This document shows, piece by piece, positions 1-7,994 of a stretch of DNA of 64,000 nt. The notes beneath the pieces were generated by a model. It was not told where the DNA came from and ran no database searches. It saw only the letters and a program-made list of their open reading frames with translations. Source of the DNA: Turicibacter sp. (GTDB taxonomy: Bacteria; Bacillota_I; Bacilli_A; MOL361; Turicibacteraceae); contig WRGF01000221.1 in assembly GCA_009787345.1 (NCBI GenBank), forward strand, positions 1-64,000, read 5' to 3'. The position numbers and the translations under genes were made by a program. Each line of letters opens with the position of its first letter. The first letter of the stretch is position 1.

Positions 1-107
1 TATGTTCGTACTTATGTCGAAGGAGATGCTCTTTGTCCACACGAATTTGTTTGAATAACTGCATGGCTGTTAAGCCATGACTTTATTATACTAGGAGTTG
101 ATGCCAG

Positions 108-1559
108 GTGGAGTTTAAGGACGCTTTGATACCAACGGATGATTTTTATAAGATGCGGTCTGAGGTCCTTGGGCAGTGGGAAACGGGACAGGCCGCCAAG
201 AATTTGGAGGAGGGGTTTTACTACCAGTCGACCCTTCCCGAAAGCAAGCGGTTTTCCAATGTCCTGGATTTGGCGAAGGCCCAGCATAAAACCCTGATCC
301 AGCCAAGGGCGGGGGTACCCCTCATCGACGAGCACATCAGGCTGCTGGCTTATTTGCAAGACCATAGCGAGGTGGACCTGCTTCCCACCACCATCGATTC
401 CTACACCCGCCAAAACCGTTATGAAAAAGCCCAGGTGGGCATCGAAGAATCCATAAAGACGGGGATGCCCATGCTCAATGGGTTCCCGGCGGTGAACCAT
501 GGGGTCCATGGTTGCCGGCAAGTGGTGGAGGCCGTGGACCTTCCTCTTCAGGTGCGCCATGGGACACCGGATGCCCGGCTGCTGGCTGAAATTTCTTACA
601 TGTCTGGCTTTACCAGTTACGAGGGGGGCGGGATTTCTTATAACATCCCTTATGTGAAAAACATCGATTTGGAAACGACCATCCGCAACTGGCAGTACGT
701 CGACCGCCTCACTGGGATTTACGGGGAAGCGGGGATTGCCCTAAATCGGGAGCCTTTCGGGCCTTTGACGGGGACGTTGGTCCCACCCTGCATTTCCCAT
801 TCGGTTGCCATCATTGAAAGCCTCCTTGCGGCGCGTCAGGGCGTCAAGCACATTACCGTGGGCTATGGGCAATGTGGGAACCTGGTCCAAGACATTGCGG
901 CCCTCCGGTCATTGGACAGCCTCACCAATGCTTATTTACGGGAACATGGCTTTGAAGATGTGGCGGTCACCACCGTCTTGCACCAATGGATGGGCGGCTT
1001 CCCGGCTGACGATGCCCAGGCTTTTTCCGTCATTGCCTTGGGAAGCGCCATCGGTGCCCTTGCCAAAGCCACTAAAATCATTGTCAAGACACCACATGAG
1101 GCGCTGGGCATCCCGACCATGGAAGCCAATGCCCAAGGGCTTAGGGCGACCAAACAGATGATTTCCATGCTTGAAGACCAGTTTTTAAAAACAGAGGCCA
1201 TCGAGGCGGAGGCCGGCATCATCGCTGCTGAAACCCGCTGCATCCTGGACGCTTGCTTTTGGCTAGGGGAAGGGGATTTTGCGGTGGGCACGGTCAGGGC
1301 CTTTGAATCCGGGGTAATCGACATCCCATTTGCCCCAAGCCGCTATAACGCTGGGAAAGTGCTGACAGCCAGGGACAATGACGGGGCCATCCGTTTTTTC
1401 AAGCACGGCGACATCCCCCTATCAGACGATCTCTTGGCGTTTCATCAGGATAAAATCCAGGAACGGGCCAGGTCCGAGGGGCGCTTGGCAACGTTTCAAA
1501 TGGTCATTGACGACGTGTATGCCATTTCCAAAGGGCGGCTCGTGGGCCGCCCGAAATAA
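108..1559 (+). CDS. glmE: Glutamate mutase epsilon subunit (methylaspartate mutase E)
   Basis: Substrate-binding subunit of the B12-dependent glutamate mutase, which converts L-glutamate to (2S,3S)-3-methylaspartate in the cytoplasm, first step of the methylaspartate fermentation pathway. The 483 residues equal the length of the Clostridium cochlearium enzyme. The known arginine claw and active-site residues appear at nearly identical positions: R67, R101, R150, E172, Y178 and Y182. The start is GTG 108, preceded by AGGAG at 93-97; the ATG at 101 reaches a stop after five codons and an in-frame stop sits just upstream of the GTG. The B12-binding GlmS and the chaperone GlmL are not in the window and are probably to the left. 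First visible gene of an operon with mal. Confidence 0.97.
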   Translation: MEFKDALIPTDDFYKMRSEVLGQWETGQAAKNLEEGFYYQSTLPESKRFSNVLDLAKAQHKTLIQPRAGVPLIDEHIRLLAYLQDHSEVDLLPTTIDSYTRQNRYEKAQVGIEESIKTGMPMLNGFPAVNHGVHGCRQVVEAVDLPLQVRHGTPDARLLAEISYMSGFTSYEGGGISYNIPYVKNIDLETTIRNWQYVDRLTGIYGEAGIALNREPFGPLTGTLVPPCISHSVAIIESLLAARQGVKHITVGYGQCGNLVQDIAALRSLDSLTNAYLREHGFEDVAVTTVLHQWMGGFPADDAQAFSVIALGSAIGALAKATKIIVKTPHEALGIPTMEANAQGLRATKQMISMLEDQFLKTEAIEAEAGIIAAETRCILDACFWLGEGDFAVGTVRAFESGVIDIPFAPSRYNAGKVLTARDNDGAIRFFKHGDIPLSDDLLAFHQDKIQERARSEGRLATFQMVIDDVYAISKGRLVGRPK

Positions 1560-1573
1560 AGCGAGGTGCGACG

Positions 1574-2821
1574 ATGAAAATAAAAGCTGCCATCTGCGCC
1601 CCGGGGCGCACCGGTTTTTTCTTTGACGACCAGCAGGCCATTAAAAAAGGGGCATTAGCCGACGGGGGGTTATACCCTGGCGGGCCTCTCACCGAAGGCT
1701 TCACCGCTATCAGGCAGGCTGGGGAATCGGTCCTGGTCATGTTTATTTTAGAAGACGGGCAGGTGGCCACGGGGGACTGTGCCGCGGTCCAGTATTCCGG
1801 CACTGGCGGGCGCGACCCCCTGTTTTTGGCTGACGTGTTTATCCCCCTGCTTGAGGAATCGGTTTTCCCCCACTTCATCGGCCAGCAACTGGATAGCTTC
1901 AAACGGCTGGCGGGCATCTTGGATGGGATTTTCATTCATGGGAAAAAATTGCACACGGCCCTGAGCTACGGGGTATCCCAGGCGCTTTTGGACGCCGTGG
2001 CAAAAGCACATTCCCAAATGATCTGCCAAGTGGTTGCCCGGGAGAACGGTTTGAAATTAAGTGCGGCCTCATTGCCGATTTTCACCCAAAGCGGCGATGC
2101 CAGATACGATAATTTTGACAAGATGATGCTAAAGGGTGCTGACGTGCTTCCCCATGGGCTGATCAACGAAGTGAAGTCCAAGCTGGGCGAAAAGGGTGAG
2201 AAACTCGTTGAATACATGAAGTGGATGCGGGGGCGCGCCATGGAGTTTGCCCCTGATTACCGGCCGGTGTTCCACTTAGATGTCTATGGGACCATTGGCC
2301 AGGTTTTTGGGGAAAGATGCTACAAAGAAATGGCGGCTTATTTGAATGTGCTGGCAGAGGCGGCAGCCCCTTTTCGGGTAAGGATCGAAGGGCCCGTGGA
2401 CGCTGGCAGCCGCGAGGGCCAAATGCTTGCCTTAAGGGAGCTTACCCAATGGGTGGACAGGCTGGGAATCCCTGTGGAAATCGTTGCCGACGAGTGGTGC
2501 AACACGCTTCAAGACATCAAGTATTTTGCGGATAACCGGGCCGGGCACATGATCCAGATCAAAACCCCGGACCTGGGCAACATCCAGCATGCCATCGAAG
2601 CCGTCTTGTACTGCAAAGGCCGGGGGGTGCTTGCTTATCAGGGAGGCACCTGCAATGAAACGGACCGCTCGGCACAAATCTGTACCCAAATAGCCATGGC
2701 CACAAGGCCCCATCAAATCCTGGCCAAGCCTGGCATGGGGGTGGACGAGGGATTTATGATCGTTTACAACGAAATGCAGCGGGTGAGGGCGATCTTAGCC
2801 TATGAGGGGGTATCGGAATGA
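1574..2821 (+). CDS. mal: Methylaspartate ammonia-lyase
   Basis: Deaminates 3-methylaspartate to mesaconate, the second step after glutamate mutase. Enolase-superfamily protein of 415 residues, close to the 413 of the C. tetanomorphum enzyme. The catalytic and metal residues known for that enzyme are visible: H194 (LPHGLIN), magnesium ligands D236 (FHLDVYG), E272 (RIEGPVD) and D306 (VADEWCN), catalytic K330 (QIKTPDLG) and C360 (QGGTCNETD). It starts 14 bases after glmE with GAGGTG as ribosome site, and its stop overlaps the next start by four bases (ATGA), so translation is probably coupled. Confidence 0.97.
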   Translation: MKIKAAICAPGRTGFFFDDQQAIKKGALADGGLYPGGPLTEGFTAIRQAGESVLVMFILEDGQVATGDCAAVQYSGTGGRDPLFLADVFIPLLEESVFPHFIGQQLDSFKRLAGILDGIFIHGKKLHTALSYGVSQALLDAVAKAHSQMICQVVARENGLKLSAASLPIFTQSGDARYDNFDKMMLKGADVLPHGLINEVKSKLGEKGEKLVEYMKWMRGRAMEFAPDYRPVFHLDVYGTIGQVFGERCYKEMAAYLNVLAEAAAPFRVRIEGPVDAGSREGQMLALRELTQWVDRLGIPVEIVADEWCNTLQDIKYFADNRAGHMIQIKTPDLGNIQHAIEAVLYCKGRGVLAYQGGTCNETDRSAQICTQIAMATRPHQILAKPGMGVDEGFMIVYNEMQRVRAILAYEGVSE

Positions 2822-4179
2822 AAGAATTCAGGATTTTATCGCCGACCGCCATTTTAGGCTATGGCTTCCCCATTGCTTCATTTGAGGCCGGACTTGCTAA
2901 AAAGCCCCACCTCATTGCCGTGGATGCCGGCTCATCGGACCCAGGCCCTTATTATTTGGGGGAAGGGGTGGCGTTTACGGATTTTGGGGCTGTCAAACGG
3001 GATTTGGCACTCATCTTAAAAGGGGCACTGAAGCTGAAAATTCCCCTGGTCATCGGCACTGCCGGCGGTTCGGGGGGGGCGCCCCATTTGAAGTGGTGCC
3101 AAGGCATCATCGAGGCCATTGCCAAAGAAGAAAGGATGTCTTTTAAAATGGCAATCATCGGTGCTGAATTTGACAAAGGCTATTTGCAGGAAGCACTAGC
3201 AGAGGGCATCATTTCACCCCTTCTGGGAGTAGGGGAACTGACCCCTGACGGCCTAGGGGAAGCAACCCGTGTCGTCGGGCAGATGGGCGTTGAGCCATTT
3301 ATCAAAGCCCTGAGCCTAGGGCCCGATGTGGTCTTGGCCGGGAGGGCCTATGACCCGGCCTGCTTTGCCTCGCTTCCTATTTCAAAAGGCTACGACTGGG
3401 GGCTTGCCCTGCATCTGGGGAAAATCCTGGAATGCGCGGCTATTTGCTGCGTCCCGGGAAGCGGCTCAGACTGCGTCCTTGGCACCCTTGGGGACGGCTG
3501 GTTTGAGGTAGAGCCCCTCAATCCTTTTAGGGCCTGCACCCCTGCCTCGGTGGCGGCCCATACCCTTTATGAAAAAACGGATCCCTACCACCTTCCAGGA
3601 CCTGGGGGCAGCCTTGATTTGACTGGTTGCCGCTTTGAGGCCATCGATGGGAAAGTGCGGGTCACCGGCAGCCGCTTCGCCTTGGCAAAAAATTACACCA
3701 TCAAACTGGAGGGGGCCAGGAAAATCGGTTGCCGTACCATTTCCATTGCCGGTTGCCGGGATAGGGCGATGATTGAAAACATCCAGCACATCATCGACGG
3801 GGTCAAGGCCCAGGTTGCCGACAACTTTGGCAAAAGCCTCGGGGATTATTTCCTGGATTTCATCATCTATGGCCGGGACGGCGTCATGGGAAGGCTTGAA
3901 CCTACCCCCCAGACTGCTGGTTGCCATGAGCTGGGCATCATTATCGAAGCGGTTGGGAATACCCAAGGAGCTGCGGATACCCTCTGTTCGTTTGCCCGCT
4001 CCACCATGCTTCATTTTGGTTTTGAAGGCAGGCGCTCGACGGCTGGCAACCTGGCATTCCCCTATTCGCCAAGCGACTTTCATGGGGGGAATGTTTACGC
4101 CTTTTGCTGCTACCATCTCCTAAAAACGGATGACCCAACTGGCTTTTTTCCCATTGAAATGGTGGAGGTGGGCTCATGA
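2818..4179 (+). CDS. AtuA-like (DUF1446) family protein in the methylaspartate operon
   Basis: A 453-residue protein of the DUF1446 family, whose named member AtuA belongs to acyclic terpene catabolism in Pseudomonas. Family features seen are the N-terminal AILGYGFP segment, a glycine-rich TAGGSGGAPH motif near residue 85, LAGRAYDPACFA near 185 and GRDGVMG in the C-terminal third. The start overlaps the mal stop by four bases and the stop overlaps the following DUF4387 gene by four bases, which places both as obligate companions in this operon. From memory, this pair recurs beside methylaspartate-pathway genes in anaerobes. The biochemical role is unknown; a step on mesaconate or a downstream acyl intermediate is only an inference. 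Confidence 0.85.
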   Translation: MKEFRILSPTAILGYGFPIASFEAGLAKKPHLIAVDAGSSDPGPYYLGEGVAFTDFGAVKRDLALILKGALKLKIPLVIGTAGGSGGAPHLKWCQGIIEAIAKEERMSFKMAIIGAEFDKGYLQEALAEGIISPLLGVGELTPDGLGEATRVVGQMGVEPFIKALSLGPDVVLAGRAYDPACFASLPISKGYDWGLALHLGKILECAAICCVPGSGSDCVLGTLGDGWFEVEPLNPFRACTPASVAAHTLYEKTDPYHLPGPGGSLDLTGCRFEAIDGKVRVTGSRFALAKNYTIKLEGARKIGCRTISIAGCRDRAMIENIQHIIDGVKAQVADNFGKSLGDYFLDFIIYGRDGVMGRLEPTPQTAGCHELGIIIEAVGNTQGAADTLCSFARSTMLHFGFEGRRSTAGNLAFPYSPSDFHGGNVYAFCCYHLLKTDDPTGFFPIEMVEVGS

Positions 4180-4487
4180 GGACAAAGCTTTCAGACATTG
4201 CCCACGTCATAAGGAGCAAAAATTCAGGCCCATTTGAACTGACCTACGATTTTATGCTGAACAGCTCGGCCGATTTTTGGAATGCCCGGCTAAGTGGCTG
4301 CTTTACCCCTAAAGGGGTTTCGGGGATTTTAGGCATCGATGAAGGGGACATCCTCGCCATTGTCTGGTTTGAGCCATCAAATGCCCTGAAAATTACCGTC
4401 AAGCGCCCCATCCCCTCAGGGGATTTAGGGGAGCGGGATGTTTATGGGGCCCAGCAGGCAGCCCCGTTTTGGGAAGTCGAATGGTAA
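4176..4487 (+). CDS. DUF4387 family protein
   Basis: A 103-residue soluble protein with the DUF4387 pattern: an N-terminal LSDIAHVIRSKNSGPFELTYD-like segment and a repeated mention of phenylalanine/asparagine around residues 28-35. DUF4387 genes usually follow DUF1446 genes, as here with an ATGA overlap, and in some proteins the two domains are fused, so the products probably form one complex. Last gene of the glutamate operon; a strong hairpin terminator follows 14 bases downstream. No catalytic motif is recognised. Confidence 0.82.
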   Translation: MRTKLSDIAHVIRSKNSGPFELTYDFMLNSSADFWNARLSGCFTPKGVSGILGIDEGDILAIVWFEPSNALKITVKRPIPSGDLGERDVYGAQQAAPFWEVEW

Positions 4488-4500
4488 ACTCCAAAATAAA

Positions 4501-4548
4501 GAGGCGCTGCGAAAAGGTCAATTATTCCTTTTCGCAACGCCTCTTTTG
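4501..4548. terminator. Bidirectional terminator between the glm operon and a convergent gene
   Basis: Stem of 17 positions with one mismatch, arms 4501-4517 and 4527-4543, loop of nine bases, followed by CTTTTG on the plus strand. The convergent minus-strand gene ends at 4549, so the same hairpin may serve both. Confidence 0.85.
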
Positions 4549-5133
4549 TTAGTCATTGATAAGGTGGAATACCCGCTGCGCCCCATCGTTTTCCACACCG
4601 CCCACCACCATGCTGGCTTCGTTTACGGCAGTGATGGCATAATTGGTCCCCGTAAAGTCAGGGGAAATGGCCATCCAGGCGTATAGGCCGGGGATGTCGG
4701 ATTCAAACACGCGGATGGCATGGGCGATGGGGAATCCCGGCTCGGTCACAAAGACTTCATATAGCTGCGGGTCGTCTGTCCAGCCGGCAAAGACGGTATA
4801 GGGGGACGATTCGCTTTTTGGCATGATGACGTAGTTCATGCCGGCAACCCGTGCCAAATCTGAAACGTCATACTGGGTGGCGCTGTCTTGCAGGGAAATC
4901 CCCAACAGGTTCCTGGTCAAAATAGCAACGGATAAATCGTCCCCGTCCTTTGTTCGGTACAGCAGGAAGGTTTCATTGTTGAGGTTGTGCTCAAATAGGA
5001 TTTCAACAGGTGCTGCCTTGGCGACGGCGACCGTGGCCTGGGTATTGGTCCCGGCTGAATTGAAATTGAAGGTGAAATAAACCAAGGCAATGGCACAAGC
5101 CAAGGTGAGCATGGTAAAAAAAAGCTTTTGCAT
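4549..5133 (-). CDS. Exported or membrane-anchored hypothetical protein
   Basis: A 194-residue protein with an N-terminal hydrophobic segment (about residues 4-23, LFFTMLTLACAIALVYFTF) that looks like a signal anchor or uncleaved signal peptide, then a soluble beta-rich domain without cysteines. No family recognised. The start is supported by AAGGGGG about nine bases upstream on the minus strand. It is monocistronic: a tiny ORF precedes it at 5252-5365 and the glm operon converges on it. Function unknown; the sequence suggests an extracytoplasmic domain. Confidence 0.7.
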   Translation of the reverse strand: MQKLFFTMLTLACAIALVYFTFNFNSAGTNTQATVAVAKAAPVEILFEHNLNNETFLLYRTKDGDDLSVAILTRNLLGISLQDSATQYDVSDLARVAGMNYVIMPKSESSPYTVFAGWTDDPQLYEVFVTEPGFPIAHAIRVFESDIPGLYAWMAISPDFTGTNYAITAVNEASMVVGGVENDGAQRVFHLIND

Positions 5134-5251
5134 AGGTAGGCCCCCTTAAAAAATGGTTCAATACCACATTTTAGGCAACGCCGCCCCCTTTTACCACACT
5201 TTCGCCAATACATGGCAAAGGCATCCAATTACCGCCTCTGGATGCCTTGTT

Positions 5252-5365
5252 TTATAGGGTTTGGTCCCCGCTTGACGATTTAAGTTGCTGGTTTTGGCGG
5301 CTTAGGCGCTGGACTTCCATTTCCAGTCGGTGGATTTTTCGGGTCAATGCTGCACGTTCTTTCAT
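5252..5365 (-). CDS. 37-residue coiled-coil microprotein
   Basis: Short reading frame with a very good ribosome site (AAAGGAGTG, eight bases before ATG 5365). The product is basic and glutamine-rich, MKERAALTRKIHRLEMEVQR followed by LSRQNQQLKSSSGDQTL, with leucines/hydrophobics in heptad positions over residues 7-28, so a short coiled coil is likely. A TATAAT hexamer lies upstream (minus strand, 5411-5406), and the palindrome 5418-5448 sits beside it. Divergent from the MGS-like regulator gene. A hairpin (5220-5227 with 5239-5246) follows the stop. No homologue recognised; could be a small regulator or partner. Confidence 0.55.
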   Translation of the reverse strand: MKERAALTRKIHRLEMEVQRLSRQNQQLKSSSGDQTL

Positions 5366-5417
5366 CGGTGGTCACTCCTTTAAAATAGTAAAGTCGGTGC
5401 AGTGTATTATAGGCGGT

Positions 5418-5448
5418 TTTTGGCAATAGTATACGGGAGTTGCCAAAA
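5418..5448. promoter_or_regulatory. Operator-like inverted repeat TTTTGGCAA-N13-TTGCCAAAA
   Basis: Perfect nine-base arms at 5418-5426 and 5440-5448 with centres 22 bp apart, about two helical turns, in the divergent intergenic region between the microprotein gene and the MGS-like/FtsK-gamma gene. One arm lies just upstream of the minus-strand TATAAT. Spacing and perfection suit a dimeric DNA-binding protein; the product of the 5574 gene, which carries a winged-helix domain, is the obvious candidate (inference). Confidence 0.55.
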
Positions 5449-5573
5449 TTCTCAAGGAAATCCTTAAAATCACGGAAATACGGGGTTTTTTAGCATCAAA
5501 TCCTAAAAAAAGTTCTCTTTGAAAGCGTCTTTGTGGTAAAATGAAGTTAATAACTGCAAAAGGAGGGGAAGCC

Positions 5574-6341
5574 ATGGAACGAAAGTTTAGGGTGGTGGTG
5601 GCTGCCCATGATAAGAAAAAGGAAGAGCTGGTCAAATTTTTGAAAGAAAACCGCCATGCCTTTGAACAATTCGAGCTCCTGACCACGAGGGGAATCGGCA
5701 TGGAAATCCATAAAAGGACAAAGATACGGGTGACCTACCTTAATCCGGAACCAGGCAGGGCGCAGTCGGAACTCATGCTTTTATTGTCCAAGCGTGCCAT
5801 TGATGGCGTTATTTTCCTTCGGGAGTCTGTTTCCCTTTATTCTTATGAGCTGAGCATCAATGAAATCAACCTGGCATGCGATGAGTACGACTTGCCGATG
5901 GCGACCAATATCCAGACAGCCAAGGCTGTCTTGGGGCAGTTGCGCGGCGGCGCCCAGCAGGCGGGGGAAAAAAGCATCAAGTTTACCTACGACCATTTGA
6001 TTTCTGTATTTGAGGGGTTCAAATCCGGCATGCTTGAGGAAATCCGCCAAGAGCTTGCCTCCCATACCCAAGAAATCAAGGCGCTGCAATTGCCAAAAGT
6101 TGCTGACCCCGACCATGGGCAACTGGTACCAAAAATGTCCAAAGAAGAAGAAATGAAAGAAATCCTGGCCCACTTGCACCAAGAACAAAAAGCCAATGCC
6201 TATGTCCTTCGCAAGCGCTTTGGGATGGGGTATAACCGGGCGGTTAAAATTATAAATGCCCTGGAAGAACAAAATTATATCGGCCCTGCCGGCCCTGACG
6301 GCAACCGGGAGGTTTTTATTAAAGCATCGGACTTAAAATAA
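5574..6341 (+). CDS. Degenerate methylglyoxal-synthase-like domain fused to an FtsK-gamma winged helix
   Basis: A 255-residue protein in two parts. Residues 5-123 follow the methylglyoxal synthase fold (VVVAAHDKKKEEL at the start, ATNIQTA matching the synthase VATNVATA), but catalytic residues are missing: the GDQQ segment is GRAQ at 61-64 and no histidine occurs around residues 84-95 where His98 of E. coli is expected. Residues 190-250 match the FtsK/SpoIIIE gamma winged-helix (YVLRKRFGMGYNRAVKIINA, then EEQNYIGP). Enzyme activity is unlikely; a ligand-sensing DNA-binding regulator is inferred. ATG 5574 is chosen because AAAGGAGGGG lies seven bases upstream; an extended -10 (TGGTAAAAT, 5534-5542) precedes it. 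Confidence 0.85.
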   Translation: MERKFRVVVAAHDKKKEELVKFLKENRHAFEQFELLTTRGIGMEIHKRTKIRVTYLNPEPGRAQSELMLLLSKRAIDGVIFLRESVSLYSYELSINEINLACDEYDLPMATNIQTAKAVLGQLRGGAQQAGEKSIKFTYDHLISVFEGFKSGMLEEIRQELASHTQEIKALQLPKVADPDHGQLVPKMSKEEEMKEILAHLHQEQKANAYVLRKRFGMGYNRAVKIINALEEQNYIGPAGPDGNREVFIKASDLK

Positions 6342-6367
6342 AAATTCCATACTAGACGAGGTGGATT

Positions 6368-7360
6368 ATGATCAGACTAGGTGTCATCGGCACGAATTGG
6401 ATTTCCAAATCTTTTGTGGAGGCTGCCCTGGCCACCGGGAAATATGTTTTTTCTGGTGTCTATTCACGCAGGCAAGAAACCGGCGAGGCGTTTTGCCAAG
6501 GATTTGGGGGAGGTTTTACGGAAACGGATTTTATTTCGTTTTGCAACCGCGAGGACATTGATATCGCCTATATTGCGTCGCCAAATGCCCTTCATTTTGA
6601 GCAGGCCAAATCCCTCTTGATGGCAGGGACTTCTGTTATCGTTGAAAAGCCTGCTGTTTCCAATACTTATGAGTTTGAGGAAATCAAGCGGGTGTCGATG
6701 GATCATGGCACGATGTTTTTTGAAGCGGCCCGGCACATCCATGAAGCAAATTTCCAAAGCCTTCGGCAAAACCTGGCCCAAATCGGGCAGCCTATCGGTG
6801 GTTACCTGAACTACATCCAGTATTCCTCAAGGTATGATGCGGTCTTGAATGGGGAAGAGCCCAACATTTTTTCCCTTGATTATTCCGGGGGGACACTGAT
6901 GGACCTTGGGGTCTATCCGGTGTATGGGGCGGTTTCTTTGTTTGGTGAGCCTCAATCAGCCCGTTACTTTGCGAGGAAAATCAGGACCGGTGTGGATGGG
7001 TTTGGGACGATTCTCCTTGATTTTGGCAGCTTCGACCTGACCATCATGGTTTCAAAAACCGCCTATTCAAAGGCAGGCATTGAGATTTATGGGACTGAAG
7101 GCACCTTGATGGCCAATAGCATCGCCAATATCGAACACATTGAAGTGGAGTCCAAAGACGGGCTTTCCGGCAACCTCTCAGGGCCTATGGCGCCCCATGG
7201 CATGATGGAGGAAGCCGATACATTTGCTGATATCTTCTTGGATAAAGACGATGCCAGCTATGAAAAACTGCTGGAACTCTCTGAAACTGTTTGCCGGGTC
7301 ATGACCAAGTTGCGCCAAGATGGGGGCATCCAATTCCCTGCTGACAGGTATTTAAAATGA
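6368..7360 (+). CDS. Gfo/Idh/MocA family NAD(P)-dependent oxidoreductase
   Basis: A 330-residue cytoplasmic dehydrogenase-type protein. The N-terminal Rossmann fold shows LGVIGTNWIS, where the third glycine of GxGxxG is replaced, then the family signatures YIASPNALHFEQA near residue 70 and VEKPAV near 95 (the conserved EKP). The C-terminal alpha/beta domain carries GGTLMDLGVYPVYG near 180. Substrate cannot be told; sugars, inositols and dihydrodiols are typical. It is 26 bases after the MGS-like gene with a GAGGTGG ribosome site, so the two may be cotranscribed, and a terminator follows. Confidence 0.88.
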   Translation: MIRLGVIGTNWISKSFVEAALATGKYVFSGVYSRRQETGEAFCQGFGGGFTETDFISFCNREDIDIAYIASPNALHFEQAKSLLMAGTSVIVEKPAVSNTYEFEEIKRVSMDHGTMFFEAARHIHEANFQSLRQNLAQIGQPIGGYLNYIQYSSRYDAVLNGEEPNIFSLDYSGGTLMDLGVYPVYGAVSLFGEPQSARYFARKIRTGVDGFGTILLDFGSFDLTIMVSKTAYSKAGIEIYGTEGTLMANSIANIEHIEVESKDGLSGNLSGPMAPHGMMEEADTFADIFLDKDDASYEKLLELSETVCRVMTKLRQDGGIQFPADRYLK

Positions 7361-7368
7361 TTTCAAGG

Positions 7369-7396
7369 CCGGGTAGTTGCACAAGCCCGGTTTTTT
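7369..7396 (+). terminator. Rho-independent terminator
   Basis: CCGGG (7369-7373) pairs with CCCGG (7386-7390), followed by six T. Confidence 0.8.
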
Positions 7397-7602
7397 GCGA
7401 TTTTTTGTCATGTAACCCTTGCCAAAACTCATATAATATTAGTACAGTTTTAAATAAACCAAGACTGTAAATCCGTTGGCGGTTGATTGGGGTATTGTAA
7501 ATGGGGAAATGTTTGCAAGCTAAATCACTGTAAAGGGCATCAAGGCAAATTAACCAAAAAATCCATTACCAGATCAAGGGGCTCATCCAAAATAAAAACT
7601 GG

Positions 7603-7929
7603 GTGCCTGCCTTGGAAGAAACTGCTTTATCTAGGCTCAAGGGGCAGTATCCAGCCCTGTCCTACTCCAAGGATGGGGACGAAAACCTTTGGGCTGCGGC
7701 AGGCAGTGAGTGCTGGGTCCTTGAAAACGAGAGCCGCTACATCATCGCATACCTTAGGGGCTGGGAAAAAAACTGCGGCCGGTACTGCGAGCAATGGGGG
7801 CTTTACGGGATTGACCAGGATTACCAACTGGCGTGTTCGGCTATCGCCTCTATTGAGTCGTATAAGTTTGCCAGCCTAGGATCCGTTTTTTCAAAATATT
7901 ACGAAATGAGCGGCGACGGTACCTACTAA
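7603..7929 (+). CDS. Hypothetical protein, start uncertain, possibly truncated
   Basis: An open frame coding for a Trp/Tyr/Cys-containing polypeptide (WAAAGSECWVLENESRYIIA; GWEKNCGRYCEQWGLYG). The frame is open back to 7534, and the upstream part (YQIKGLIQNKNWVPALEE) looks like protein, but there is no ATG, GTG or TTG with a ribosome site; GTG 7603 is only the first standard codon. Either a rare start codon is used or the 5' end has been lost. No family recognised. A perfect terminator follows the stop and the gene stands alone between terminators. Confidence 0.45.
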   Translation: MPALEETALSRLKGQYPALSYSKDGDENLWAAAGSECWVLENESRYIIAYLRGWEKNCGRYCEQWGLYGIDQDYQLACSAIASIESYKFASLGSVFSKYYEMSGDGTY

Positions 7930-7936
7930 ACTGCAT

Positions 7937-7981
7937 AAAAAAAAGTATGGGAACCCATTCCAAACCCCCATACTTTTTTTT
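7937..7981. terminator. Bidirectional terminator
   Basis: A run of eight A, GTATGGG (7945-7951) pairing with CCCATAC (7967-7973) and a run of seven T; separates the convergent genes at 7603 and 7995. Confidence 0.85.
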
Positions 7982-7994
7982 GTTTTATAAGCTC

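Noticed and set aside
1-58. Possible 3' end of an upstream gene (glmL or glmS expected) in frame 1 (stop 52-54) or frame 2 (stop 56-58).
   Set aside because: All three frames stop within 80 bases and neither short tail has recognisable sequence, so no gene end is assigned.
101-118. ATG 101 right after AGGAG as the start of the first gene.
   Set aside because: It reads five codons and stops; the GlmE frame starts at GTG 108.
805-1324. Overlapping antisense and alternative-frame open stretches within glmE.
   Set aside because: Long open frames on other strands are common in GC-balanced coding DNA; they carry no motifs and lack ribosome sites.
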